Assembly (NCBI GenBank): GCA_023846275.1
Contig: CM043875.1
Coordinates: 989,569 to 1,053,568 of the forward strand
Source of the DNA: Vanilla planifolia
Taxonomy: Eukaryota > Streptophyta > Magnoliopsida > Asparagales > Orchidaceae
DNA: 64,000 nt
Direction of reading: 5' to 3'
In this document: positions 1-9,966 of the stretch, piece by piece
Layout: each line of letters starts with the position of its first letter
Position numbering within the stretch: position 1 is the stretch's first letter
Translations under genes and position numbers: made by a program
Notes under the pieces: generated by a model
Told to the model about the DNA's origin: nothing
Database searches by the model: none
What the model saw: only the letters and a program-made list of their open reading frames with translations

Positions 1-1236
1 TTAGTTTGGGGTGTGTTTGGGAAAGCTTTTAGAAAGCAGAATTTTTAACTATTTGGGAATAATTTTTAGAAAAAGCAACTTTTGGCAAATAAACATATTT
101 TAACTTGATTATGTTTGCACTATGGCCTTGTAGGACATCAAGAAAACCAATTAGAAGTTGACAAGAAAAATTTGGTACAACAAATCCAGGTAGAATAATT
201 TTCTAACCCTGTGATGTAGCACGATATTATGTGTTTTTACATGCTTTTCTTACTGTTATAGAATTTTGATTGTTGCATATGTTTATGGTATAAAAAGAAA
301 GGAATATTATGGTGTGGATTATTTATGCATTTGCATGAAAAACTGAAAAGAAAGAAATAACATGGAAAGAAAGAATATGATACAATATGCTAAAGAAAGA
401 GATGAAACAATATGGCATGAAAGGACTTTTGATATGACATGGATTGATGTTTGGAAAATGACAAATAAAACAATGGGATTCCCAGAGAACATTATCCTCA
501 CCACTAGGCTCAGCGTGTGGGATCGCAGGGTATCGATCTTCGGATCAGATATCTGCCTAGTGTTATGTGCTATGACTCCATGATGATTACACCAGGCTCA
601 GCGTGTTGGATCGCAGGGTATGGTACCATACCTGCCTGGTGGCACTAGGCTCAGCGTGTTGGATCGCAGGGTATCGATCTTCGGATCAGATATCTGCCTA
701 GTGTTATGTGCTTGGTTGGATGCCGGCCAGAGGACAGTCATTGATGATTGGATCCAGAGGATAATGCGTCAAAGGGAATTGGGCCCGGTAATAAGCACAA
801 TATAAGGAACTTGCATTTCTTTATGACTTTCATTTGACATTATCTTATATGTATGTATGACATTCATCTTTACTGTTAATGGTATTTGTTATGCCTTTTA
901 TTTTCTTGGTTAAATATGTGGATTTATCTACTGAGATTTATAAAATCTCATTTAGTGCTTACATCACAGGTCATGAAACCACTACACCGAGAACTGGGAA
1001 TGATGCTGTTACAGGAGAGCCCTTTCCAAGAGATGTGTGAGAGGGAAAATTTTAGTGTGATTAAATGTTTAAAAACATGTCTTTATATATATACTTTGGA
1101 TTTTGAATTAGTGTTTGTCTTACCGTCGGGTCCCCACCTTTGGTTTGTTTATTTGTCCTCACTTAAATGCTGTATTTGGCGACTCTGATGATAACTTTGT
1201 GACATAATGGTATTAGATGTCGGTGGGGGCTTGACA
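1..1236 (+). repeat. 5' LTR, 3' part only (truncated by window edge)
   Basis: Bases 1-1236 align without gaps to 6533-7768. By eye I found three substitutions: near 25 (g/t), at 365 (g/a) and in the TGCCGGC/TTAG segment near 728 (c/t). It ends in TTGACA, giving the canonical terminal CA, three bases before the primer binding site. It contains one set of three tandem hairpin modules at 502-703. Short open frames here, such as 362-583 and 886-1188, occur identically in the 3' LTR and look like chance ORFs in non-coding repeat. Confidence 0.95.
502..703 (+). repeat. Three tandem stem-loop modules in the 5' LTR
   Basis: Three modules lie at 502-562, 590-641 and 643-703. Modules 1 and 3 are closed by CACTAGGC...GCCTAGTG; module 2 is closed by CACCAGGC...GCCTGGTG, a compensated base-pair change. 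Modules 1 and 3 contain an inner hairpin GATCTTCGGATC, which is a C(UUCG)G tetraloop as RNA, flanked by GGTATC and GATATC. Module 2 has the palindrome GGTATGGTACCATACC in the same place. All share an invariant segment around GCGTGTTGGATCGCAG between the outer and inner stems. This looks like a selected RNA fold; its role is unknown. Confidence 0.8.
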
Positions 1237-1239
1237 AGG

Positions 1240-1251
1240 TGGTATCAGAGA
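1240..1251 (+). other. Primer binding site (tRNA-iMet type)
   Basis: TGGTATCAGAG lies 3 nt after the LTR end. This is the usual plant LTR-element site complementary to the 3' end of initiator tRNA-Met. The match weakens after the first 11 bases (ACTT follows). Confidence 0.85.
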
Positions 1252-1562
1252 CTTGGTTTAGAAATAGGTGAGAAATGTGAGTGAGGACACCAGCACATCA
1301 TATACATTTGCATGTTTAGTGATACTTTTTGCTTAAATGCTAGTTGTCAAATATCTTCTATGGTTTGCAGGATTGCAATATATCTCAAACCATAGAATGA
1401 TCTGAATTTGGAAATATAAATAAGGGTAAAGAAAGATAGTAACAAGGAGATACGCAACAGGAATTAGCACAAACTTTAGTCTCTTTGTTGCAATCAATTG
1501 GAAGCACTGGTAGTCATAGAGGAGAGGCATCTATCGACTTGGTGGTTGGCTAATTTCAGCGG

Positions 1563-2058
1563 ATGCATCCTCCTCCTTTTGTTAGGGAAGAGGATCCTAT
1601 AATTGTTAAAAAATAGCTATAGCACATGAATATTATCTTTGAAAGGGACGTTGTGCCCAACTGACAGAAAGTTAGCTTTGGCAGTTTTGGTACTAAAAGA
1701 TGCTGCCAGACTATGGCGGAGTTCTTGACATAAGCTTCAATTTTCTAGCCGACCAATGAAAGACATTTCTTGGGAAGACTTCACAAAAGAATTTGAGCAA
1801 TGGTATACGCCTCTATCAATCAAAGCTAAAATAAGGAAAGAACCGAATAATCTCAGGCAAGAAAATCTATCAGTTACTGCATATGAAATCAAATTCTCCC
1901 ACCTAGCGAAATATGTACCCTAGTTAGTAACACCTGAAGAACAACGATGCTACATGTTTCGACGAGGCTTACGGGATGAAATTCGGGCAGCTTTAGTAGC
2001 CGTTCGAACAATAAACTATGTGGAGTTACTAGAGCATGCCCATACGTTTGAGCTGTAA
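1563..2058 (+). pseudogene. gag (capsid) remnant of the chromovirus
   Basis: Conceptual translation resembles the plant Ty3/gypsy retrotransposon gag domain: a start like MHPPPFV..EDP, then a capsid core with WEDFTKEFEQWY, the LRQENLSVTAYEIKF segment and FRRGLRDEIRAAL. The frame is broken. Frame 3 holds TAG at 1614 and 1620. A shift to frame 1 occurs near 1665. Frame 1 then has TGA at 1726, TAG at 1921 and TAA at 2056. Several stops sit where the family usually has Trp or Gln, so C-to-T or G-to-A changes would explain them. No CCHC zinc knuckle is recognisable downstream. Confidence 0.8.
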
Positions 2059-2317
2059 CTTAGTTTGCTAGTAGTGAGCAAAGAAGAAGAGAAGAAAAGA
2101 TTTGATCATCTAAAGTCTAAATTCATATTCACAAGAAAAAGAGGTAGTCTTAGTTTTTCAAGAGAAGAAACATTCAAGATATAGTAGGTTCAGACCATTG
2201 AACCAAGCACTAGCAGAGCTAGTTTGAGTTCAAATGGAATGAATAGATATGAGAAATATTAAAAAATGACATAAGGGGAGAATGTAGATCAGAGTCTATC
2301 CGACCAATCCATGCCAA

Positions 2318-5300
2318 GATTGGTTGTGTGAACATAAAGTAAAAATAGATTGTTATGAAAAGAGAATTGAAATCCCAATCCCGGGAGAAAATAAAATAAT
2401 CTATTTTGGCCAAGGAAGAAAAATTCCTATCATAACTATGCTCAAAGCTCAGAAACTATTGAAGAAAAGATATGCTGGATGTCTTGTTTCCATTGTGGAC
2501 TTGGATAGATAATTTGATCAACCCTCAAAAGTACCAATAGTTAAAGAATATTTGAATGTCTTCCCAGAGGAATTATCAGAGTTACCCCCAAATAGAGAAA
2601 TTGAATTTAAAATTCTATTGATTCCTGGTGCTGAGCCAATTTCAAAATCTCTTTATCGTATGGCACCTACTGAACTACAAGAAGTTAAAATACAACTACA
2701 AGAATTATTAGACAAAGGATTTATTAGGCTAAGTGTCTCCCCATGGTGAGCACCCATCTTATTTGTGAAAAAGAAGGACGGTAGTCTTCGTATGTGCGTG
2801 GACTATCGAGAAATCAATAAAATCACCATCAAGAACAAATATCCTTTGCCTCGGATTGATGAGTTGTTTGATCAGTTACATGGAGCAGTTGTATTTTCAA
2901 AAATTGATTTGCGATCTGGATATCATCAGTTAAAAATCAAGCAGGAAGATGTTCCAAAGACAGCTTTCAGAACTAGATATGGACATTATGAATTCTTAGT
3001 ACTACCTATTGGACTGACAAATGCACCAGCAGCTTTTATGGATTTGATGAATCGCGTGTTCAAGAAATATTTAGATCAGTTTATCATTATCTTCATTGAT
3101 GATATATTGATATATTCTAAATCCCTAGAAGAACACGCTGCACATCTACATTTAACATTACAGACTTTGAAAGAAAATCAGCTATTTGCTAAATTCTCTA
3201 AATGCGAATTTTGGCTGTCCAAGGTCTTGTTTTTGGGGCATATAGTGAGTGCAGAAGGAATCTCAGTTGATCCTCAGAAGATTTCTGCCATTGTAGATTG
3301 GCCAAGGCCTACAACAGTAACAGAAGTTAGAAGTTTCTTGGGTTTGGCTGGGTATTACAGGAAGTTTGTGAAAGGCTTTTCCCAAATAGCCTCACCCTTA
3401 ACAAATTTGACGCGAAAAGCAATAAAGTTTGAATGGGATGCAGCTTGTGAAGATAGCTTCCAAATATTGAAGAATAAATTGGTTTCAGCCCCAATTCTAA
3501 CATTACCAGAAGGCACAGAAGGTTATCATATATACAGTGATGCATCTTTGCAAGGTCTTGGCTGTGTATTGATGCAAAATAAGAAAGTAATTGCTTATGC
3601 ATCTAGACAGCTTAAGATACATGAAAAGAATTATCCTGTGCACGATTTGGAGTTAGCAGCTATAGTTTTTGCCTTAAAAATCTGGAGGCATTATTTGTAT
3701 GGAGTTAAGTGTGTGGTTTTCACTGATCATCAGAGTTTAAAGTATATTTTTACTCAGAAGGAACTAAATCTCAGGCAACGAAGGTGGCTGGAGTTTATTA
3801 AAGATTATGATGTGGAAATCACTTACCATCCTGGGAAAGCGAATGTGGTCGCTGATGCTCTTAGCAGGAAAGCTAGTATTAGTAGCATTTTGACTATCAC
3901 AGAAGAAAAACAATTAATTTTTGAGATGGATAAATTACAACTAGAAGTAGATATTCGAATAAATACGGCTTTGCTGGCACACTTATCAGTAAGACCAGAT
4001 TGGTTGGCCTCTATTAAAGATGATCAGGGAGAAGATCTTGAATTGCAAAAGATAATACAGAGGGTTCAGGAAGGACAGGAATCTACTTTTCAATTAGACC
4101 AGGCTGGTTTACTTAGATTTCAAGGCAGGTTATGCATACCAGCACATCAACAACTTAGGGATTTGTTATTAAAGGAAGCTCATAACTCTCGATATTCAAT
4201 ACATCCAGGCGAGAATAAAATGTATCAAGAATTGAGACAACAATACTGGTGGCCAGGATTGAAGAAGGATGTTTCTAACTGGGTTCAAAAATGCTTAATT
4301 TGTCAGCAGGTGAAAGGAGAGCAACAAAAACCTGGGGGGTTGTTGCAGTCATTACCTATTCCAGAATGGAAATGGGAGGAAGTGGTAATGGATTTTGTGA
4401 TCGGTTTGCCTAGGTCACCTGCAGGTCATGACTCAATCTGGATAATTGTTGATAGGCTAACAAAATCTGCTCACTTTTTAGCTGTTAAAACTACTTATTC
4501 TGTAGAGAAGTTAGCTCAAGTATATGTGAGTCAGATTATCAGATTGCATGGGATTCCAAAAGTCATTATATCTGACAGAGACCCTAAATTTACTTCTCAC
4601 TTCTGGAAGAATGTGCATCAAGCTTTTGGTACGAGATTGCGTTTCAGCACAGCCTTTCATCCTCAAACAGATGGTCAGACAGAGAGAACTATCAAAACCT
4701 TGGAAGATTTGCTACGACTTTGCATCTTGGATTTTGGTGGAGATTGGGAAAGCCACTTACCTTTGGTGGAATTTGCTTATAATAATAGCCATCAGTCCAG
4801 CATTGAGATGGCACCCTATGAAGCGCTGTATGGGAGAAAATGTCAATCACCTTTGTGCTGGAATGAAGGGAAGGAAAGAAATTTGCTCGGTCCTAGATTT
4901 GTTGAAGAAGCAACAGAAAAGATCAGAATTATTCAAGACAGAATAAAAACAGCTCAGGACAGACAAAAGAAGTATTATGACGCAAAACATCGAATGGTTG
5001 AGTTCCACGAGGGGGAACATGTTTTTATCAAGGTGAGTCCAACAAAAGGTGTCATAAGATTTGGAAGAGCAGGAAAATTGAAGCCTAAATTCATTGGTCC
5101 TTTCCAAATCCTAAGAAGGGTTGGACAAGTGGCATACCAAATTGCTTTGCCTCCTCAATTGTCAGGTGTGCATAATGTGTTCCATGTCTCATCTTTGCGA
5201 AGATATGTTTCAGATCCCTCCCATGTTGTTAGTTATATGGACCCAGATATAGAAATTCAAATGAATTTGACATATCCCGAACTGCCTGTGAGAATACTTG

Positions 5301-5431
5301 ATAGACAGGAGAAAAAGCTCAGAAATAAAATCATTCCTATGGTTAAAGTCCTATGGAATGGTCAAACAGAAAGAGAAGCTACATGGGAAGTAGAGACAGA
5401 TATGATCGGTCAGTATCCAGAACTGTTCTAA
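2318..5431 (+). pseudogene. pol: end of protease region, reverse transcriptase, RNase H, integrase, chromo-like tail; two premature stops
   Basis: One frame runs from the DWLCEHKVKIDC segment, normally just after the protease, to the stop at 5429. It is interrupted only by TAA at 2510 and TGA at 2747; the second replaces the Gly of the conserved SPWGAP. Numbered from the Met at 2765 (888 residues): RT has DLRSGYHQ at 48-55, the normal LPFG reads LPIG at 80-83, and the catalytic IDD is at 111-113. RNase H has candidate acidic residues D259, E296, D321 and D364. The integrase has the zinc ligands H473, H480, C510, C513 and the catalytic D543, D604, E640 with the standard 35-residue D-E gap. The chromo-like end is about 838-888. 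The protease active site (DSG/DTG) is missing. RT and integrase look intact but would need readthrough or trans help. Confidence 0.9.
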
Positions 5432-5452
5432 ATTTCGGGACGAAATTTTTGT

Positions 5453-5464
5453 AAGAAGGGAAGA
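5453..5464 (+). other. Polypurine tract
   Basis: AAGAAGGGAAGA lies two bases before the 3' LTR start (TGTAACAGCC at 5466). This is the expected plus-strand primer for reverse transcription. Confidence 0.85.
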
Positions 5465-5743
5465 TTGTAACAGCCCTAGTTTTATCTTATATTTTTTATA
5501 GAAAGAGCTCTGTGAGACGAATCCAACGATGTTTAATTTGTAATTTTCGGAGCTCTAATGAATAAATTATGAATTTTTGAAGATTTGGGATAAATTTGTA
5601 ACGTAGAGGATAGATCTGTAATTTTTAAATGTCGGCTTAGTTCAAATCCGATTGGCGGAGGATATATTTGCAAATATAAAATTTAGAAGGGGTTTTCTGC
5701 AAAAACGTGGTTCACGAACCAAGGCTTATCAGTTTCGACCGCG

Positions 5744-5754
5744 TTTATAAAAGG
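5744..5754 (+). promoter_or_regulatory. LTR TATA box
   Basis: TTTATAAAAGG lies in a GC-rich setting about 280 bp into the LTR. It is a good candidate core promoter for the element; the transcript would start about 30 bp downstream, so the minisatellite and hairpins would be in the RNA. Position only; no transcript evidence. Confidence 0.6.
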
Positions 5755-6193
5755 CCGACCGAGGTGCGTTTGGAAAAGCGCTTCTGCGAAAAACGGCGGC
5801 GAAGAGTTACCGGAGTGCGACGGCGAGATTTCGGAGAAATATCTTAAAGAAGTTTCTGCACGCTACATTAACATCCAACGAGGATTCCGGGAGCATTGGA
5901 CGCGACAGTAACGGCCGGCGAGGATTTCCGGCAAGCGACAGTGAAGGCCGGCGAAGGCTTCCGTAAGGTAAAAAAATATTTTTTTTATTCGTCGTTAGGG
6001 TTATTTAATTTTCCGGTGAGCGGGGGAGACCGAAAGGAGGAAGCCGAGCCGGATTCGGTCGATTCAGCACATGAAACAGCCGATCCAGCGCCGGCGAAAG
6101 ATTTCGGCTTCGCCGGACGCGAGAGAGAGAGGGGGGACTGCGTGAACCGGTCCAGGCTTTGGACCGGGTTACGCCGTTGAATCGGATGCGGAG

Positions 6194-6392
6194 GCGCGCG
6201 GTCCAGCACGTCGAGCGCGCGGTCCAGCGCCCAGCGCGTGCGGTCCAGCACGCCCAGCGCCCGGTCCAGTGCCCAGAGCGCGCGGTCCAGCGCCCAGCGC
6301 GCGCGGTCCAGCGCCCAGCGCGCGCGGTCCAGCGCCCAGCGCGCGCGGTCCAGCGCGCCGAGCGCCCGGTCCAGTGTCGCGGGCGGTCCAGC
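6194..6392 (+). repeat. GC-rich 21-bp minisatellite in the LTR
   Basis: The box GGTCCAG begins at 6200, 6221, 6242, 6263, 6284, 6305, 6326, 6347 and 6368, an exact 21-bp period over nine units, with a tenth at 6385 after 17 bp. Units are separated by GC-only spacers such as CGCCCAGCGCGC. Further isolated boxes occur near 6463, 6489 and 6501. Because 21 is a multiple of three, an open frame (6159-6536) reads it as a seven-residue repeat (RAVQRPA), probably by chance. The matching part of the 5' LTR is outside the window. Confidence 0.9.
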
Positions 6393-7033
6393 GCCTGCGT
6401 AAGCCAGATTTATTTTTTTGAAAATCCGTTTGGAAAAGCTTTTAGAAAGCTTTTTCTGCGCGGGCGGTCCAGCGCCGAACGTGCGCGCGGTCCAGCGGGC
6501 GGTTCAGTGCCGCGTAAGCCCATCTTTTGGGATTAGTTTGGGGTGTGTTTGGGAAATCTTTTAGAAAGCAGAATTTTTAACTATTTGGGAATAATTTTTA
6601 GAAAAAGCAACTTTTGGCAAATAAACATATTTTAACTTGATTATGTTTGCACTATGGCCTTGTAGGACATCAAGAAAACCAATTAGAAGTTGACAAGAAA
6701 AATTTGGTACAACAAATCCAGGTAGAATAATTTTCTAACCCTGTGATGTAGCACGATATTATGTGTTTTTACATGCTTTTCTTACTGTTATAGAATTTTG
6801 ATTGTTGCATATGTTTATGGTATAAAAAGAAAGGAATATTATGGTGTGGATTATTTATGCATTTGCATGAAAAACTGAAAAGAAAGAAATAACATGAAAA
6901 GAAAGAATATGATACAATATGCTAAAGAAAGAGATGAAACAATATGGCATGAAAGGACTTTTGATATGACATGGATTGATGTTTGGAAAATGACAAATAA
7001 AACAATGGGATTCCCAGAGAACATTATCCTCAC

Positions 7034-7235
7034 CACTAGGCTCAGCGTGTGGGATCGCAGGGTATCGATCTTCGGATCAGATATCTGCCTAGTGTTATGT
7101 GCTATGACTCCATGATGATTACACCAGGCTCAGCGTGTTGGATCGCAGGGTATGGTACCATACCTGCCTGGTGGCACTAGGCTCAGCGTGTTGGATCGCA
7201 GGGTATCGATCTTCGGATCAGATATCTGCCTAGTG
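7034..7235 (+). repeat. Three tandem stem-loop modules in the 3' LTR
   Basis: Second copy of the modules at 502-703, shifted by 6532 bp, with the same closing stems and inner hairpins. I see no difference between the two copies within the modules. Confidence 0.8.
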
Positions 7236-7768
7236 TTATGTGCTTGGTTGGATGCCGGCTAGAGGACAGTCATTGATGATTGGATCCAGAGGATAATGCG
7301 TCAAAGGGAATTGGGCCCGGTAATAAGCACAATATAAGGAACTTGCATTTCTTTATGACTTTCATTTGACATTATCTTATATGTATGTATGACATTCATC
7401 TTTACTGTTAATGGTATTTGTTATGCCTTTTATTTTCTTGGTTAAATATGTGGATTTATCTACTGAGATTTATAAAATCTCATTTAGTGCTTACATCACA
7501 GGTCATGAAACCACTACACCGAGAACTGGGAATGATGCTGTTACAGGAGAGCCCTTTCCAAGAGATGTGTGAGAGGGAAAATTTTAGTGTGATTAAATGT
7601 TTAAAAACATGTCTTTATATATATACTTTGGATTTTGAATTAGTGTTTGTCTTACCGTCGGGTCCCCACCTTTGGTTTGTTTATTTGTCCTCACTTAAAT
7701 GCTGTATTTGGCGACTCTGATGATAACTTTGTGACATAATGGTATTAGATGTCGGTGGGGGCTTGACA

Positions 7769-8583
7769 CATTTGGTCTATTTAAATTGCATGTTTATATT
7801 ATGCATCATTTTCAACAAATAAAAATTACTAATGTTTTTTATCTAGACAAAACATTTTACTTTAAACTCTTGCTATTTATTCTATCATATATCTAAGAAA
7901 TATTTATTTTTAACATAATAAAAAAAATTATAAAAGTATATTTAAATATAGTAATTATAAAAAAAAAATATCAATGCGGGGCAAGGGAGAAAGTTATTCT
8001 GAAGGAGGTGGCTTGTTCATCTAAGTCTAGTAGAATCTGGATTTGGTTATTTAATTTAACCCTAACAAAGCAGTTAATTTACTCCAGTTAAAACGGAGGA
8101 AAAGAAGGGAAGCATGGATCTCTCGCTTATTTTTTGACCTCACTTCGACCCTCCATTGCCACCGTCGTCGACAATCGGTTTTGGCCACACATCAAAGAAC
8201 CTCGGCTTCTCTCTCCTCCCGCGTCTCCAAATCTCCAAGGAACACACCCGATCCCCTCCAAGAAATCCTCCGAGGACGCAACAAACGGCGTGGGGGTGCA
8301 TCGATTCCCACGCTATCAAAAAGGAGATCAGGGTTGCTTCCTCCTTATCCTTCCCTCCCACAAAGAAAACACCGGGGATATCTGGGAAGAGTTAAAATCC
8401 CTGACGGGCATTTTCGACGAACGGCTTGGTGTCGTCGAGGACGGGGCAAGACGGCAGGGCGGGTGTTGAGCAGTGGATGGAAGGGTCCGTGTAGGGGAAT
8501 TGGATTTGTGTGCTGATTTTTCGTTACGCGGTTAGTGTTGTCTGAGATCTGAACAGATCGGCTGAATTCAGGGGGAGAAAGCT
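7769..8583 (+). promoter_or_regulatory. Upstream region of the UDP-glucuronate epimerase gene
   Basis: The retrotransposon ends at 7768, so the promoter and leader of the next gene must lie in these 815 bp or inside the LTR. 7769-7980 is AT-rich; 8100-8583 is GC-richer and looks like transcribed leader. If the leader starts near 8100 it contains short upstream ORFs, for example 8114-8137 (7 codons plus stop) and 8477-8494 (5 codons plus stop). The overlapping open frames at 8134-8516 do not resemble a known protein. TTCAG at about 8568-8572 could be the acceptor of a leader intron; unproven. Confidence 0.45.
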
Positions 8584-9966
8584 ATGTCTCACATGGACGT
8601 TGGTGTTCCTTCGAGTCCTGGAAAATTCAAGTCCGAGAAGCCGCATCTCCATCACCACCAGCGCTTCCTCCTCCGTTGGCATAACTACCTTCCCAAACTC
8701 TTCGTCTGGTCCTTCTTCGCTGCGGCTGTCCTCTTAGCCTTGTTCCTCATATCCCCTAATTCATCCTCGACGTCCTCGGGTTTCCCGCATTCTTCCTTCA
8801 CCACGGAACGCCGCTTCCTCCGTACCTCTTCCGCTCCCACCTGGGGAGGTCCCGAGTGGGAGAAGCGTGTACGCTCCTCGGCCCGCATCCGGCGTCGTCC
8901 CTTTGGCATTTCTGTCCTCGTTACCGGCGCTGCTGGCTTCGTCGGCACGCATGTGAGCAATGCTCTCAGACGACGTGGTGATGGGGTGGTGGGCCTTGAC
9001 AACTTCAATGATTACTACGAACCTTCCCTGAAGCGTGCCCGCCAGGCTCTCCTCTCTCACTCTGGTATCTTCGTAGTTGAGGGTGATATCAATGACGGCG
9101 CACTTCTGGCAAAGCTCTTCGACCTAGTGGCCTTCACTCATGTTTGCCACCTTGCGGCTCAGGCTGGCGTTCGCTATGCAATGGTGAATCCTGGGTCGTA
9201 CGTAGACAGTAATGTTGCTGGCCTTGTCTCCCTTCTCGAGGCTGCGCGTTCTGCCAATCCTCAGCCAGCAATAGTCTGGGCTTCTTCCTCATCTGTTTAC
9301 GGTCTCAACACACAGGTTCCCTTCTCGGAGGTCCATCTTACAGACCACCCGGCCTCCCTCTATGCTGCAACTAAAAAAGCCGGTGAGGAGATTGCCCATG
9401 TATATAATCATATATACGGCCTCTCCATTACCGGCCTTAGGTTCTTTACTGTGTATGGTCCATGGGGACGCCCAGATATGGCATACTTCTTTTTCACGAA
9501 GGACATCCTTTCGGGAAAACCCATCACGATCTTTGAAGGTCCTGAAGGTGCCACGGTCGCCCGTGACTTCACATACATTGATGACATTGTTCAAGGCTGC
9601 ATTGCATCTTTGGACACCGCCCAGAAGAGTACGGGCAGTGGCGGATCAAAGAAGGGTCCTGCCCAGCTCCGCGTCTTCAACCTCGGCAACACTTCTCCTG
9701 TCCCAGTTGTTGAGCTCGTCTCTATTCTTGAGCGTCAACTTAAGGTGAAGGCCAAGCGTAAAGTGGTCAAGATGCCAGGAAATGGGGATGTTCTCTTCAC
9801 TCATGCAAACATAAGTTTGGCCAAAAAAGAGCTCGGCTACCATCCAAACACTGACTTGCAAACGGGTCTGAAGAGGTTTGTGAAATGGTATCTGGCTTAC
9901 TATGCTCCTCCTTCTAGAACCTACTTGTCTAAGAAGGGAAGAAGTGGGGGAAGCAGCTCCAGTTGA
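8584..9966 (+). CDS. GAE: UDP-glucuronate 4-epimerase, Golgi type II membrane form
   Basis: Intact 460-residue single-exon protein, the usual length and structure for plant GAE. It interconverts UDP-glucuronate and UDP-galacturonate, supplying galacturonate for pectin, normally in the Golgi. A short basic N-terminus with a His cluster (residues 22-25) precedes a membrane anchor at about 37-56, then a Ser-rich stem. The extended SDR fold starts near 109: the NAD motif GAAGFVG is at 115-121, the SSSVYG segment at 234-240, the catalytic pair Y260/K264 in YAATK, and RFFTVYGPWGRPDMA at 286-300. DFTYIDD at 328-334 is also typical. The C-terminus is Ser/Gly-rich. The start is chosen because it gives the normal cytosolic leader; the adjacent second Met (residue 4) is possible. 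The codon third positions are GC-rich compared with the flanks. Which GAE paralogue it is cannot be told here. Confidence 0.96.
   Translation: MSHMDVGVPSSPGKFKSEKPHLHHHQRFLLRWHNYLPKLFVWSFFAAAVLLALFLISPNSSSTSSGFPHSSFTTERRFLRTSSAPTWGGPEWEKRVRSSARIRRRPFGISVLVTGAAGFVGTHVSNALRRRGDGVVGLDNFNDYYEPSLKRARQALLSHSGIFVVEGDINDGALLAKLFDLVAFTHVCHLAAQAGVRYAMVNPGSYVDSNVAGLVSLLEAARSANPQPAIVWASSSSVYGLNTQVPFSEVHLTDHPASLYAATKKAGEEIAHVYNHIYGLSITGLRFFTVYGPWGRPDMAYFFFTKDILSGKPITIFEGPEGATVARDFTYIDDIVQGCIASLDTAQKSTGSGGSKKGPAQLRVFNLGNTSPVPVVELVSILERQLKVKAKRKVVKMPGNGDVLFTHANISLAKKELGYHPNTDLQTGLKRFVKWYLAYYAPPSRTYLSKKGRSGGSSSS

Larger units (their letters stand above)
1..7768 (+). mobile_element. Ty3/gypsy LTR retrotransposon, chromovirus (Tekay/Del-like), defective internal region, 5' end outside window
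   Basis: The order is LTR, primer binding site, gag remnant, RT, RNase H, integrase, chromodomain-like tail, polypurine tract, LTR. RT-RNase H-integrase order defines Ty3/gypsy. The integrase C-terminus ending in a chromo-like segment (KVLW...EATWE...YPELF), together with LTRs of 2.3 kb, points to the Tekay/Del branch of chromoviruses. The 3' LTR is 5466-7768 (2303 bp). By the constant 6532-bp offset between the LTRs, about 1067 bp of the 5' LTR lie upstream of the window. Internal length is only about 4.2 kb. Zinc-knuckle and aspartic-protease motifs are not visible, so an internal deletion is likely. The right flank begins CATTT, the expected second half of a 5-bp target duplication; the left half is not in view. 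Clade assignment is by recalled motifs, not a tree. Confidence 0.93.
5466..7768 (+). repeat. 3' LTR, complete (2303 bp)
   Basis: Starts TGTAACAG and ends GCTTGACA, giving TG...CA termini. It contains a TATA box, a GC-rich leader with a 21-bp minisatellite, and a second copy of the three hairpin modules (7034-7094, 7122-7173, 7175-7235). Identity with the visible part of the 5' LTR is about 99.8% by eye. The GC-rich 5' third (about 5700-6530) contrasts sharply with the AT-rich remainder. Confidence 0.95.

Noticed and set aside
362-583. 73-codon frame, repeated at 6894-7115
   Set aside because: It runs through LTR hairpin repeats and exists twice only because the LTR is duplicated; no protein-like composition or known motif.
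886-1188. 100-codon frame, identical at 7418-7720
   Set aside because: Same reason: LTR sequence, identical because the LTRs are identical, no family resemblance.
6159-6536. 125-codon Arg-rich frame with a seven-residue repeat
   Set aside because: It is the 21-bp minisatellite read in one frame. No flanking coding signal; kept only as a note under the repeat.
8134-8516. Overlapping frames of 79-111 codons before GAE
   Set aside because: GC-rich leader sequence open in several frames at once; no homology recognised and no codon bias favouring one frame.
8685-9060. Minus-strand frames inside GAE (99-107 codons)
   Set aside because: Shadows of the GC-rich GAE coding sequence.
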